The notes: generated by a model not told the origin, from the sequence alone. A stretch of DNA of 55,749 nucleotides from an uncultured Clostridia bacterium (GCA_945921515.1 CAMEKR010000002.1:1-55749); one strand, 5' to 3'; positions 19,979-29,845 are shown, numbered from the stretch's first letter. Numbers and translations: made by a program.

Positions 19979-20884
19979 CTACTCCATTATAAGAACTTCG
20001 CATTCAAGCGTTACGCCTGTCTGCTCCTTAACTTTCTGTTTTACCGTATCTACTACGCCCATAACATCTTTAAAGGTCGCATTGCCCTTGTTTATTACAA
20101 AGCCACTGTGCTTGGTGCTGACCTCTGCTCCTCCGCAGGAGGTGCCTTTCAGTCCGCACACCTCGATAAGCCGTGCGGCAAAATCTCCCTCGGGGCGCTT
20201 GAAGGTACTTCCTGCGCTCGGATACTCAAGCGGCTGTTTGTCTCTTCTGCGCTCCATAAGCGTATCCATACGGTCTTTTATTTTATCCCGTTCGCCTTTT
20301 TGAAGCCTCATCTTTACCGATGTTATACAAAGCTCACGCTCTGAGAAAAAGCTGTGCCTGTATGACAGCTCCATCTTTTCAAGCGGCAGTTCTTTTATCT
20401 TGCCGTTTTCGTCGATATATCTGCAGGATACCAGCACATCCTTCATCTCGCCGCCGTAAGCGCCCGCATTCATAAATACCGCACCTCCGACAGAGCCGGG
20501 AATACCATAAGCAAATTCAAGACCGGTAAGGCTGTTTTCAAGCGCAACATTACATACCGCCGCAAGCGACGCTCCTGCCTCGCACTCTATTATATCGCCC
20601 TTTACCCGTACCGAGCCGAAGTCCTTGCCGATAAGCAGTACCGCACCTCTGAGTCCTTCATCGCTGACAAGTATATTGCTCCCTCTGCCGACAATATAAT
20701 ATTTGACCGAGTTCTCACTGCACAGCTTTATCAGCTCGCACAGCAGAGCCTCGCAGTTTATCTTTATCATTATATCGCACGGTCCGCCTATGCAAAAAGA
20801 AGTGTGGCTCTTCATAGGCTCATTCATCAGTACAGCCGCACCGTACTTTTCTGCGGTGTTAATCAATATGCCGTAATCGTTCAA
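19979..20884 (-). CDS. murB: UDP-N-acetylmuramate dehydrogenase
   Basis: YIVGRGSNILVSDEGLRGAVLLIG ... FAYGIPGSVGGAVFMNAGAYGGEM ... YPSAGSTFKRPEGDFAARLIE. Confidence 0.96.
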   Translation of the reverse strand: MNDYGILINTAEKYGAAVLMNEPMKSHTSFCIGGPCDIMIKINCEALLCELIKLCSENSVKYYIVGRGSNILVSDEGLRGAVLLIGKDFGSVRVKGDIIECEAGASLAAVCNVALENSLTGLEFAYGIPGSVGGAVFMNAGAYGGEMKDVLVSCRYIDENGKIKELPLEKMELSYRHSFFSERELCITSVKMRLQKGERDKIKDRMDTLMERRRDKQPLEYPSAGSTFKRPEGDFAARLIEVCGLKGTSCGGAEVSTKHSGFVINKGNATFKDVMGVVDTVKQKVKEQTGVTLECEVLIME

Positions 20885-20949
20885 AGCAAACTCCTTGTAA
20901 ATTTATTTTTTTCGGATATTCCGCAAATAAACTTCCCCGGTGTATGCCG

Positions 20950-21903
20950 TTAGTCCTTCAGTCTGTACAGGTTTGCCGCACCGACAATACCTGCGTCGTT
21001 GCCGAGCTTGCAGATACCGAGAACTGTAGAACGGTCGGGATTTATACAATAGCTCTCACGCTTTATATACTCCTCAAGAGGCTTTGTTAGATAGTCGCCC
21101 TCCTTGCAGATGCCGCCGCCAATAAGCAGCATTTCCGGCTGGAATGTATTGACAACATTTGTAAGTCCGCAGCCCAGATAGTTTAGATACTCATCCACTA
21201 CCTTCTTACCGCTGTTATCGCCTGCACGCATTGCGTCAAACGCTGTCTTACCGTCAACGTTATCAATGCTTCCTGCGATTGACCACATTGCGCTGTCCTT
21301 ATCCTCTTCCATTGCTTTCTTGGTAGCTGTAATAAGCGCTGTAGCAGAGCTGTACGCCTCAAAACAGCCTTTCCTGCCGCAGTTGCACTGTCTGCCGTTG
21401 TACTCAATTACAACGTGTCCGAGCTCTGCACCGCAGAAATTAAAGCCGGTATATATTCTGCCGCCGATGATGATACCGCCGCCGACGCCCGTTCCGAGCG
21501 TAATTACTACTACATCCTTACAGCCCTTTGCCGCACCGCCGAGCACTTCTCCGTATGCCGCAACATTTGCGTCATTCTCAACAAAAATATCCGTACCAAG
21601 TCTTGCTTTGAGCAGACCGCCGAGATCGGTATTATTAAAGCCTAAGTTACAGGAATAAAGAACCACGCCCGTATTTCTGTCGGCAACGCCCGGTGTGCCT
21701 ATTCCTATGCTGTTTATATCGGCAACGGTTATACCGGCTTCCTTGCAGGCAAGCTCAACGCCCTTTGCAATGCTGTCTGCTATTTCCTCTGCAGGTCTTG
21801 GCAGGTCGGTCTTTATATTTGACTTTCCTACAATTTTAAAATTGTCGTCTACTACTCCGACCTTTATATTTGTTCCGCCGAGATCTATACCTATGTTGTA
21901 CAT
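20950..21903 (-). CDS. glcK: ROK-family glucokinase
   Basis: YNIGIDLGGTNIKVGVVDD ... TLGTGVGGGIIIGGRIYTG ... GRQCNCGRKGCFEAYSSA. Confidence 0.92.
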   Translation of the reverse strand: MYNIGIDLGGTNIKVGVVDDNFKIVGKSNIKTDLPRPAEEIADSIAKGVELACKEAGITVADINSIGIGTPGVADRNTGVVLYSCNLGFNNTDLGGLLKARLGTDIFVENDANVAAYGEVLGGAAKGCKDVVVITLGTGVGGGIIIGGRIYTGFNFCGAELGHVVIEYNGRQCNCGRKGCFEAYSSATALITATKKAMEEDKDSAMWSIAGSIDNVDGKTAFDAMRAGDNSGKKVVDEYLNYLGCGLTNVVNTFQPEMLLIGGGICKEGDYLTKPLEEYIKRESYCINPDRSTVLGICKLGNDAGIVGAANLYRLKD

Positions 21904-21956
21904 TATGTTATGTTCCTTCCGGTTTTCTTTGATAATATATTCTGCTGACAGCTCTC

Positions 21957-22691
21957 TTATTCCGCACAAAGCTCGCTGTCGGGCTTTATTCCCTTGAGCT
22001 TTAAGAACGCTTCAAAACGCTCAATATCGGCATTAATAACAAGCTCATTCGGAAAATCTATTTCGCAAAGCAGCTTTTCCGCCTTGTCAAAAGCGCCTAT
22101 CTTATCATGGAAATGAGCGTCTGAGTTTACTATTATACTGCATTTATTCTTGGCGCAGGTCGGCAGTATAAGTTTTCTCAGGTTTTCTATTGACTGTGCA
22201 TTGCGGAAACGGCTTACATTAAACTCAATAAGCACATTTTTCTCTGCGCACGCCTTTGTTACCGTATCAACATCATACGGATACTGAGGCGAATCGGTAT
22301 GGCACAGCACGCACGCCTTAGGATGCTCAATAGCCTTGAGATAAGCTCTTGTATGAAGGTCGGCAGTCGCCGGTACTATACAAGGATCGTGCATTGAGAT
22401 ATTTACCCACTCCACATCGGTCATATATTCGGTAAGGTCAAGCGTGCCGTCATAGTCGCATATATTAGCTTCGATACCCTTGATCACACGAATACCGCAT
22501 AAATGATCCGGTATGACCTTAAGATTGCAGAAGTGCCACTCGTGAGGAGCGTCTTCCATCTTTATGCCGTGATCGGTCATGGCAATGTATGAAAGTCCCG
22601 CCTTTTTTGCGGCGGCGGCATTTTCCGTAACGGTCGAGTACGCATGAGTCGATGCGATAGTGTGAGTATGCATATCAGCAACGAATTTCAA
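21957..22691 (-). CDS. PHP-domain phosphatase/hydrolase (YcdX-like)
   Basis: VADMHTHTIASTHAYSTVTENAAAAKKAGLSYIAMTDHG ... IIVNSDAHFHDKIG. Confidence 0.87.
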   Translation of the reverse strand: MKFVADMHTHTIASTHAYSTVTENAAAAKKAGLSYIAMTDHGIKMEDAPHEWHFCNLKVIPDHLCGIRVIKGIEANICDYDGTLDLTEYMTDVEWVNISMHDPCIVPATADLHTRAYLKAIEHPKACVLCHTDSPQYPYDVDTVTKACAEKNVLIEFNVSRFRNAQSIENLRKLILPTCAKNKCSIIVNSDAHFHDKIGAFDKAEKLLCEIDFPNELVINADIERFEAFLKLKGIKPDSELCAE

Positions 22692-22738
22692 TTTAAGTCA
22701 TATCCTTTCTTATTTCGTTTTACACATTTTTATCTTTA

Positions 22739-23692
22739 TCAGGTCCAGCTGGTAACTGTGTCACTGCTCTCCATATTAAGTCCTAAATTGTCAAGCAGTT
22801 CCTGTGCGGCATTATAGCCCATCTTTTTCTGTCTGTTGTTCATAGCCGCAACCTCAAGTATAACCGCTAAGTTTCGTCCGGGCTTTACCGGGATAGTAAG
22901 CGAAGGTACCTTTACGCCGAGAATAGAAACATAGTGATTGTCCACGCCCATTCTGTCGTATACCTTTTCGGGATTCCACAGCTCAAGCTCAACTACCATA
23001 TCTATCTTTTCGCTGACCTTGACAGCACCCATACCGAAAAGCTGTCTTGCGTTGATAATGCCGATACCTCTCAGCTCCATAAAGTGTCTGATGTTATCGG
23101 GAGAGCTTCCTACAAGCGTAATGTTGGAGGCTTTTCTTATTTCTACTGCGTCGTCAGCTACAAGACGGTGTCCTCGCTTTACAAGCTCTATAGCCGTTTC
23201 GCTCTTACCTACACCGCTTTCGCCGAGTATCAGCATACCTTCGCCGTATACCTCGATAAGCACTCCGTGACGAGTGATTCTCGGAGCAAGCTGAAGGCTC
23301 AAATATGCAACCAGCTTTGAAGTGAAGGTCGATGTGCTTTCCTCGCTTCTCAGCAGAGGGACACCGAGTTCCTTAGACAGTTCCTTCATTTCGGGCATAA
23401 TATCCATGCCTCTTGAAACGACAACCGCCGCAGGCTGTTCGCTGAAGAATTTTCTTATTCTCTGCGCTCTTATCTCAGCTCCGCACTGTTCAAGATATGC
23501 AGTCTCCGCCTTGCCTATTATCTGTATTCTTTGCTTGTCGAAATATTCATAGAAGCCTGCAAGCTGAAGACCGGGACGGTTTACATCGATATTTGATATA
23601 AATATCTCCGACGGGTCTTTAGGCGTCTGAATTACTTCGAGCTTGCACTCATTTATTATCGCCTGAAGCGATACGGTAAATTCCTGAGCCAT
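22739..23692 (-). CDS. hprK: HPr kinase/phosphorylase
   Basis: GEGMLILGESGVGKSETAIELVKRGHRLVADDAVEI; MELRGIGIINARQLFGMGAV; PVKPGRNLAVILEVAAMNNRQKKMGYNAA. Confidence 0.96.
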   Translation of the reverse strand: MAQEFTVSLQAIINECKLEVIQTPKDPSEIFISNIDVNRPGLQLAGFYEYFDKQRIQIIGKAETAYLEQCGAEIRAQRIRKFFSEQPAAVVVSRGMDIMPEMKELSKELGVPLLRSEESTSTFTSKLVAYLSLQLAPRITRHGVLIEVYGEGMLILGESGVGKSETAIELVKRGHRLVADDAVEIRKASNITLVGSSPDNIRHFMELRGIGIINARQLFGMGAVKVSEKIDMVVELELWNPEKVYDRMGVDNHYVSILGVKVPSLTIPVKPGRNLAVILEVAAMNNRQKKMGYNAAQELLDNLGLNMESSDTVTSWT

Positions 23693-23795
23693 ATTTATCC
23701 TCTTTCTGCATAATGGTGTATTCCCCGGGCATAACTGCCCTATCATATCAATTATACTACATCGGGCAGTTTATTGCAAGTAAAATTTACAGCAA

Positions 23796-23829
23796 AACGG
23801 ACACAGAAAATATTATTATCCGTGTCCGT
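23796..23829 (-). terminator. Probable terminator of the three-gene membrane-protein operon
   Basis: ACGGACACAG...TATCCGTGTCCGTATTT stem-loop. Confidence 0.5.
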
Positions 23830-23884
23830 ATTTGTATGTCTTTATTAAAGGATTATTCCTCGCATAAGCCATTAACCGACTTTG

Positions 23885-24445
23885 TTATTCGTACATAATA
23901 TCATCTTTGTTGAACTTCTGGGTATAGCCGAAATAGTATCCGAGGTGCGTTGCTGCAGGGATTCCCGCATAGCACAGCATATATATAAACGGAACGAACA
24001 CCTGCATACTGTCTATAGAATTATCCGGCACTATCATCAGCGACAGCGGATAGACCATACCGTCTATTATTCTGTGAACAAAGGTCATATCAAAATACCA
24101 GCCGCATATCTTGTCCAAAAACAGCACTGCGGAAGGTATAAACATTATCAGCATAAGCAAAGCGCCTATAACAAGCCACTTGTTCTCCTTGGGAGGCTCT
24201 GCCTTGTGAAGTCTGACATATTTCTGCTCCCTGTCGCCGTCACGGTATCCTGCGGTGAAAATCATGGAATAGAAGATAGCTAATGTCAGAATGAACACTA
24301 CTACCTTAAAAAACTCAATATTCATAAACGGAGCTGTGGATATTGTTACTATAGTACACAGCAGATTTCCGAACATCATAAATAAAAATCCCGTCAGCAG
24401 CAGCTTCCAGAACGGCTGTCTGCCCGATTTAGCATAATAATCCAT
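23885..24445 (-). CDS. Multi-pass membrane protein, hypothetical
   Basis: Several hydrophobic segments; same strand, 11 bp downstream of the next ORF. Confidence 0.75.
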   Translation of the reverse strand: MDYYAKSGRQPFWKLLLTGFLFMMFGNLLCTIVTISTAPFMNIEFFKVVVFILTLAIFYSMIFTAGYRDGDREQKYVRLHKAEPPKENKWLVIGALLMLIMFIPSAVLFLDKICGWYFDMTFVHRIIDGMVYPLSLMIVPDNSIDSMQVFVPFIYMLCYAGIPAATHLGYYFGYTQKFNKDDIMYE

Positions 24446-24456
24446 AATATCACTCC

Positions 24457-25266
24457 TTAGTCCGAACTGCTCTCGGTCTGCGTTTCATTCACCTTATTGC
24501 CCGTGAGTATATTTCTCAGGACCTCTTTTGCGCGAATCTGGCTTTCCTTTGACGCATTGTAGCTCACCATGCCCTCTTTCTCCTCACGAATGGAGAACGC
24601 AAGACTTTCGGGGCAGGAGTTTTCCCATTTTGCATCAGCAGCAAAAGCAGTATCCCTGACGCTCACTCTTTTTATGCCCTTGTACTCCTCTAAACCCGTA
24701 GCCTCACCGATATCGGCAAACATCATATCATAGGTTACTAAGGTGCTTTCCGGATCGTAATCCACAGAAGATCCTTCTATCGAAAAAATGTCGGGATCGC
24801 AGATATACAGCTCTGCTCGACCTCGTTGAATCTCTCCGTAGAATTTAGCTGCATTGGATTGCATATACTGAGTGTTGTTGCTGACCGTAAGATCCATATA
24901 ATACACATCTACATGAACCTTTCCGTTTCCGTCAAAATCGGGGCAATACTGTTCAAACGCAAGCTCCAGGTCGTTTACTTTCTGGTAAATGTTAGGCGTT
25001 TTTGCCGAGTCGGATATTGCCACTATTACGGTAAGGTCGGCGTTCTCCTTTGATAAAAGCTGATAGGTCAAAAATCCCAGCAGGCTTATGACAAATACCG
25101 CCGCTATAAAGTACCACTTGTTGCGGTACATAAAATTCTCGATCCACTTAAAGCCTGTAGGTTTCACTATCTCTTCGTGGACATCTTCTTCTATAATATC
25201 GCTCTGTTCGATAAGACCTTGCTTTAATTTAAGAAGCTCTCTTTTTTCGTCGCTTTCTTTTGACAT
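24457..25266 (-). CDS. Single-TM extracytoplasmic protein, hypothetical (DFDGNGK motif)
   Basis: RELLKLKQGLIEQSDIIEEDVHEE, TM YFIAAVFVISLLGFLTYQLL, EQYCPDFDGNGKVHVDVYYMDLT. Confidence 0.78.
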   Translation of the reverse strand: MSKESDEKRELLKLKQGLIEQSDIIEEDVHEEIVKPTGFKWIENFMYRNKWYFIAAVFVISLLGFLTYQLLSKENADLTVIVAISDSAKTPNIYQKVNDLELAFEQYCPDFDGNGKVHVDVYYMDLTVSNNTQYMQSNAAKFYGEIQRGRAELYICDPDIFSIEGSSVDYDPESTLVTYDMMFADIGEATGLEEYKGIKRVSVRDTAFAADAKWENSCPESLAFSIREEKEGMVSYNASKESQIRAKEVLRNILTGNKVNETQTESSSD

Positions 25267-25300
25267 CGGATATGTTCCTTTCTGTTCACGGAATGATGTT

Positions 25301-25990
25301 TTATTCGGACTTTATATACATTATGCCGCCGATAAGATTTTCGATAAACTTAAGCCCGTTCTCTTCTTTTTCATCGTTGCTGTTTCTTACTGCGGCATAC
25401 AGCTCGGTATAGAACAGCTTGTTGCTTTTGCCGTAGGCTGTCTGCCTGAGATCGATTATGTATCCCTCTTCTCCCGTAAGCTGTGACAAATCGCTGAAAA
25501 GCGGCTCTTTTCCTGCCGTAGTAAAGCTGTCATACGCCTTTTGAAGCTCTTCTTTCGTGCCGATAAACACCTCGCAGCTTCCGTTTACAAGCTCGTTGCA
25601 CAGCTCTGTTTCGCCGAGAAATTCATCGGGTACAGCCTGTGTTATAGATACACGGTGTTTGCCGTTACCGTCAAAATCAGGCACATACGGCGACATTGAA
25701 TTTTCGCAGTTGGTTCTGACCGACATTGCATAATTGCCTACGCTGTAAATGCTGATATCGGGTGCCTCTTTCACAAAGAACATAAAGTATATAATTATGC
25801 CGAGTCCGATGAGCAGTACCGCACACACAATGATCACGGTATGATACCACAGCCAGTTCTTAGCCTTTTCTCCTGCTGTCTTTGGCATTTTTACATCGTA
25901 GCCCGTCTCTTTTATTTCGCTGTCTTTTTCATCTACAAGGCCTTGTCTCAGCTTTAACAGCTCTCGCCTGTCCTTCTCGTTATCAGCCAT
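25301..25990 (-). CDS. Single-TM extracytoplasmic protein, paralogue of the preceding ORF
   Basis: RELLKLRQGLVDEKDSEIKETG, TM TVIIVCAVLLIGLGIIIYFMFF, SPYVPDFDGNGKHRVSITQAV. Confidence 0.78.
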   Translation of the reverse strand: MADNEKDRRELLKLRQGLVDEKDSEIKETGYDVKMPKTAGEKAKNWLWYHTVIIVCAVLLIGLGIIIYFMFFVKEAPDISIYSVGNYAMSVRTNCENSMSPYVPDFDGNGKHRVSITQAVPDEFLGETELCNELVNGSCEVFIGTKEELQKAYDSFTTAGKEPLFSDLSQLTGEEGYIIDLRQTAYGKSNKLFYTELYAAVRNSNDEKEENGLKFIENLIGGIMYIKSE

Positions 25991-26062
25991 TTCGGAACAC
26001 CTCCGTATCGGTTTAATTTTACACAGTTAATATTAATGTAGTTTAAACCGTGACTGCTTATT

Positions 26063-26091
26063 AGTATAGCATAAAAGTGAAATCTATTCAA
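26063..26091 (-). promoter_or_regulatory. Sigma-A-type promoter for the 25990-23885 operon
   Basis: Minus strand TTGAAT-N17-TATACT. Confidence 0.6.
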
Positions 26092-26136
26092 GTGCTGATA
26101 TAAAACGCAACAAAACCCCGACAAAAGTCGGGGTTT

Positions 26137-26306
26137 CAGCTTGTCGAAAAAGTCTATATTTTAATTAATAGGTTAAGTTCTATAACCCCATCCCCAAACC
26201 CCTTCCCCTCGGGAAGGGGCTGTTTTTCGGGGGCTGCCGCCCCTGCGACCTTGCTTGGGGCTTCGCCCCAAACCCCATTTTTATAAAATAATAGGTTTAT
26301 CGACAG
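26137..26306. repeat. GC-rich structured intergenic element with termini CAGCTTGTCGAAAAAGT...GGTTTATCGACAG
   Basis: Internal hairpins CCCTTCCCCTCGGGAAGGGG, GGGGGCTGCCGCCCC, TTGGGGCTTCGCCCCAA; flanked by hairpins AAAACCCCGACaaaaGTCGGGGTTT and AAAACCCCGACtctcGCCGGGGTTTT; same termini as 45861-46096. Confidence 0.7.
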
Positions 26307-26309
26307 TAT

Positions 26310-26336
26310 AAAACCCCGACTCTCGCCGGGGTTTTA
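26310..26336 (-). terminator. Intrinsic terminator of rpsB-tsf
   Basis: Minus strand AAAACCCCGGCGAGAGTCGGGGTTTTA. Confidence 0.8.
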
Positions 26337-26353
26337 TATTTGTATTAAGATTA

Positions 26354-27274
26354 TTACTTAACCATCGAAGCAACTTCTGCAGCGAAGTCGTCTTCCTTCT
26401 TCTGAATACCTTCGCCCTTTTCGAAACGAACAAATTCAACAACCTTGATGTTCTTGCCAACAGAAGCGATGAACTTAGCAACTGTCATGTTAGGATCCTT
26501 AACATAGGGCTGGTCGAGTAAGCAGATCTCTTCTGCGAACTTTCTCATTCTGCCGTCAACGATCTTCTCAAGAACGTTCTGGGGCTTGGGCTTTGCCGAC
26601 TGCTCGTTTTCATTCTGAACGAGCTTGAGCTGTACTTCCTTCTCAGCTTCGATAACAGAAGCAGGAACATCTGCCTGTGCAACGAACTGAGGTGCGCTTG
26701 CTGTGATCTGGAGAAGCAGATCCTTAGCGCAAGCCTTTACAGCGTCGTCGTTTGCATCGTCAGCTTCGATCTTTATCATAGAGCCTATGATAGAGCCGCC
26801 GCCGTTGTGTGTGTAAGCGAACAGATCGCCTGTCATTCTCTTGAAACGACGGATCTGGATGTTCTCGCCGATTGTAGCGATTCTCTCTGTGAGGATATCG
26901 CCGATGTTCTCTGTCTGACCTGCGGGTACTACAGCCTTTAATGCCTCAACATCTGCAACATCATTATCAATGATTGTGTTTGCTACGAGCTCAACGAACT
27001 CGATGAATCTGTCTGTCTTAGCAGCGAAGTCGGTCTCAACATTGATCTCTACAACAACGCCGACCTTCTTAGCTTCATCAACCTTAGTATATACAAGACC
27101 CTCTGCAGCGATTCTGCCGGACTTCTTTGCAGCTTTTGCAAGGCCCTTTTCACGGAGGTTCTTGATTGCGGCGTCAACATCGCCGTTTGTCTCTTCAAGT
27201 GCTCTCTTGCAGTCCATCATACCGCAGTTTGTAAGTTCTTTTAACTGCTTTACTGCCTGTGCTGAAATAGCCAT
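26354..27274 (-). CDS. tsf: Elongation factor Ts
   Basis: VKQLKELTNCGMMDCKRALEETNGDVDAAIKNLREKGLAKAAKKSGRIAAEG. Confidence 0.97.
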   Translation of the reverse strand: MAISAQAVKQLKELTNCGMMDCKRALEETNGDVDAAIKNLREKGLAKAAKKSGRIAAEGLVYTKVDEAKKVGVVVEINVETDFAAKTDRFIEFVELVANTIIDNDVADVEALKAVVPAGQTENIGDILTERIATIGENIQIRRFKRMTGDLFAYTHNGGGSIIGSMIKIEADDANDDAVKACAKDLLLQITASAPQFVAQADVPASVIEAEKEVQLKLVQNENEQSAKPKPQNVLEKIVDGRMRKFAEEICLLDQPYVKDPNMTVAKFIASVGKNIKVVEFVRFEKGEGIQKKEDDFAAEVASMVK

Positions 27275-27296
27275 TGTTATTCTCCTTTAATATATA

Positions 27297-28037
27297 TTAT
27301 TCCTCAGTCTCAGCCTGTGCCTCAGCCTCAACTGCTTCTTCAACAGTCTCGGTCTGTCCCTGTCTTGCCTCGATGATAGCGTCAGCCATTGCACCTGCGA
27401 TAAGCTTTACTGCACGGATAGCGTCATCGTTGCCGGGGATAACATAGTCGATCTCGTCGGGATCGCAGTTTGTATCTACGATAGCTACTACGGGGATACC
27501 AAGCTTCTTTGCTTCTGATACTGCGATCTTCTCCTTGCGGGGATCAACAACGAACAGAGCGCTGGGGAGCTTCTTCATGTTCTTGATACCGCCGAGGAAC
27601 TTCTCAAGCTTTTCGATCTCAAGGTTCAGCTTAACAACTTCCTTCTTGGGAAGAAGGTCGAATGTGCCGTCGTTTTCCATTGTGTGAAGCTGTTCAAGTC
27701 TCTTGATTCTCTTCTCGATGGTCTTGAAGTTTGTCATCATACCGCCGAGCCATCTTGCGTTTACAAAGTGAGCGTTTGCTCTGAGCGCTTCTTCCTTGAT
27801 AGAATCAGCAGCCTGCTTTTTTGTACCTACAAACAGAACTTCGCCGCCGTCAGCCGCAACCTCATGAATGAAGTTGTAAGCCTCGTCGAGCTTCTTAACT
27901 GTCTTCTGGAGATCGATAATGTAGATACCGTTTCTCTCTGTGAAAATGTAGGGTGCCATTTTGGGGTTCCATCTTCTTGTCTGGTGTCCGAAGTGAACGC
28001 CTGCTTCAAGAAGCTGCTTCATTGATACTACTGCCAT
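27297..28037 (-). CDS. rpsB: 30S ribosomal protein S2
   Basis: [46 protein letters not shown]. Confidence 0.98.
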   Translation of the reverse strand: MAVVSMKQLLEAGVHFGHQTRRWNPKMAPYIFTERNGIYIIDLQKTVKKLDEAYNFIHEVAADGGEVLFVGTKKQAADSIKEEALRANAHFVNARWLGGMMTNFKTIEKRIKRLEQLHTMENDGTFDLLPKKEVVKLNLEIEKLEKFLGGIKNMKKLPSALFVVDPRKEKIAVSEAKKLGIPVVAIVDTNCDPDEIDYVIPGNDDAIRAVKLIAGAMADAIIEARQGQTETVEEAVEAEAQAETEE

Positions 28038-28208
28038 GGTAGTGTCCTCCTTGTTTTTTGGTTTTTTCCTCCGCTGTGCTTACCGGCTCAAGCCTGCTTA
28101 GGCACCTGAAAGCCTTATACTCAGCGTGTGGATTTGCTGTCAACAGCCTTTTAATTATAGCACACAGCCGCAAATAATTCAATATTTGCGGCAAAATTTT
28201 TTATTGTG

Positions 28209-28496
28209 CTACTTTAACAAATTTTTTAAAATACCGCCTTTGCGTTTTGGCGTATGTGCAAAATCACATCCGACAAGTATCGTATCCTCGCCTATTATCT
28301 CAATATCCGACCAATTTATGAATATATCGTCTTCTCTGCCGAAAAGTCCGAAAAAGCGGCTTTTGCCGAATACTATGATACGGCATATCTTTGCGGTAGA
28401 CGAGTCAAATTCTATATCATCGACAAATCCTATTCTGCAGCCGGTTTTGATGCTGATTACTTCTTTGCATCTTATATCGCAGAAATGGCACATCAT
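28209..28496 (-). CDS. YlmC/YmxH-family (PRC-barrel-like) protein
   Basis: CDIRCKEVISIKTGCRIGFVDDIEFDSSTAKICRIIVFGKSRFFGLFGREDDIFINWSDIEIIGEDTILV. Confidence 0.85.
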   Translation of the reverse strand: MMCHFCDIRCKEVISIKTGCRIGFVDDIEFDSSTAKICRIIVFGKSRFFGLFGREDDIFINWSDIEIIGEDTILVGCDFAHTPKRKGGILKNLLK

Positions 28497-28564
28497 AGTA
28501 TCACCGTCCGGTAATAATTTTAAACTATGATATGAAAAAAGGAAGGCGGATATGCATGAAAAAC

Positions 28565-29023
28565 TCAGCCCTGCGACTCCTGCTGTGACTTTTCCTTTTC
28601 ACGCCTGAGCAGATTTGCCTTGTAGTCAAGATAGTTCTGCAGGATGACCGCCGCAGCTACTGCGTCTATCACCTTTTTGCGTTCCTTGCCTCTTTTATTG
28701 ACATCGTTCATCATACTGTGGGCGGTAACGGTTGTGGAACGCTCGTCCCACATAACAACCGGTATATCGAGAAAATTCTGAAGCATATCGGCAAATGCCC
28801 TGCACTTTTCGCTTCTCGGTCCGTAGGTGCCATTCATATTGATGGGATTTCCTACAACGACCTCGCCGACTTCATATTCAACAGCGGCGGCGGCAACCTT
28901 TTCAACGCATATCTGAAAATTTCTTTCATCTATTACGCCAAGCGGAGAAGCAAGCGTTTCTGTCCTGTCACAGCAGGCAAGTCCCGTATGCGCGTCACCG
29001 TAATCCACAGCCATTATTTTCAT
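28565..29023 (-). CDS. ruvX: Holliday junction resolvase-like RuvX/YqgF
   Basis: MKIMAVDYGDAHTGLACCDRTETLASPLGVI ... VVGNPINMNGTYGPRSEKCRAFA ... MWDERSTTVTAHSMM. Confidence 0.94.
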   Translation of the reverse strand: MKIMAVDYGDAHTGLACCDRTETLASPLGVIDERNFQICVEKVAAAAVEYEVGEVVVGNPINMNGTYGPRSEKCRAFADMLQNFLDIPVVMWDERSTTVTAHSMMNDVNKRGKERKKVIDAVAAAVILQNYLDYKANLLRREKEKSQQESQG

Positions 29024-29027
29024 ATCG

Positions 29028-29555
29028 TTAATCCTTTCCGATTCTCATATCTTTGGTGATAAAGCCGAAATCAAGCTCTTTCATAAAATCATAAAGTCCC
29101 GGCATCAGCATTCTGTCACGGTTCATTCTTTCAAACTCGTCAATTGTGACAAGCTTTGCGTCTGCGACCTCTTCTTTTTGCAAAGTAAGATCGGACAGAG
29201 CAATATTTTTATGCAGTTCGTAGCAGTCGATAAAAAAAGTAGCTCCGTTCTTGGTGCCTCTGAAAACAAGCTCGCTGTCCGATACAGCTATGCCTATCTC
29301 CTCTTTTATCTCCCGTTTCATGCACTCAATGCTCGACTCTCCCGCCTTTACAGCGCCGCCGGTACATTCCCAAAGACCACCGTAATTCTTATATCTGCAT
29401 CTTTGTGTAACGAGCAGCCTGTCTCCGCTTACTATCCATGCCTCGCAGACCACGTTGTATTCACCGGGGTTCATACGGTGACCACGCTTATGAAGTTTTC
29501 CGGTACGCTTTCTTTGGGCGTCATAAACATCCCAGTATTCGGTCACTCGTTTCAC
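29028..29555 (-). CDS. NUDIX hydrolase
   Basis: GGLWECTGGAVKAGESSIECMKREIKEEIGI Nudix box. Confidence 0.92.
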   Translation of the reverse strand: MKRVTEYWDVYDAQRKRTGKLHKRGHRMNPGEYNVVCEAWIVSGDRLLVTQRCRYKNYGGLWECTGGAVKAGESSIECMKREIKEEIGIAVSDSELVFRGTKNGATFFIDCYELHKNIALSDLTLQKEEVADAKLVTIDEFERMNRDRMLMPGLYDFMKELDFGFITKDMRIGKD

Positions 29556-29579
29556 CTCCCTGCGAAAAACGGTTACTTG

Positions 29580-29831
29580 TTATTTGCTGTTCTTATACTC
29601 TTTAAGAGCGTTTGCAAGCTGTGCGGGGCAGGATGTGGACTTAGAGCCGCATCTTATTCCGTCAAGCCTTTCTATCACTTCGTCAACAGGCATACCTTTT
29701 ACAAGGTGTGCAATTCCCTGAAGGTTTCCGCTGCAGCCGCCTATAACCTCAAGGCCGGTTACCGTTTCATTCTCAACATCTATTATCATCTTACGGGCAC
29801 ATACTCCCTTTGGTGTATACTCAAATGTCAT
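29580..29831 (-). CDS. TSCPD domain protein
   Basis: GVCARKMIIDVENETVTGLEVIGGCSGNLQGIAHLVKGM...KSTSCPAQLANAL. Confidence 0.88.
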   Translation of the reverse strand: MTFEYTPKGVCARKMIIDVENETVTGLEVIGGCSGNLQGIAHLVKGMPVDEVIERLDGIRCGSKSTSCPAQLANALKEYKNSK

Positions 29832-29845
29832 TTTATTATCCTTTC

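Noticed and set aside
26281-26481. 66-aa minus-strand ORF at the end of tsf
   Set aside because: Out-of-frame overlap with tsf running through its terminator.
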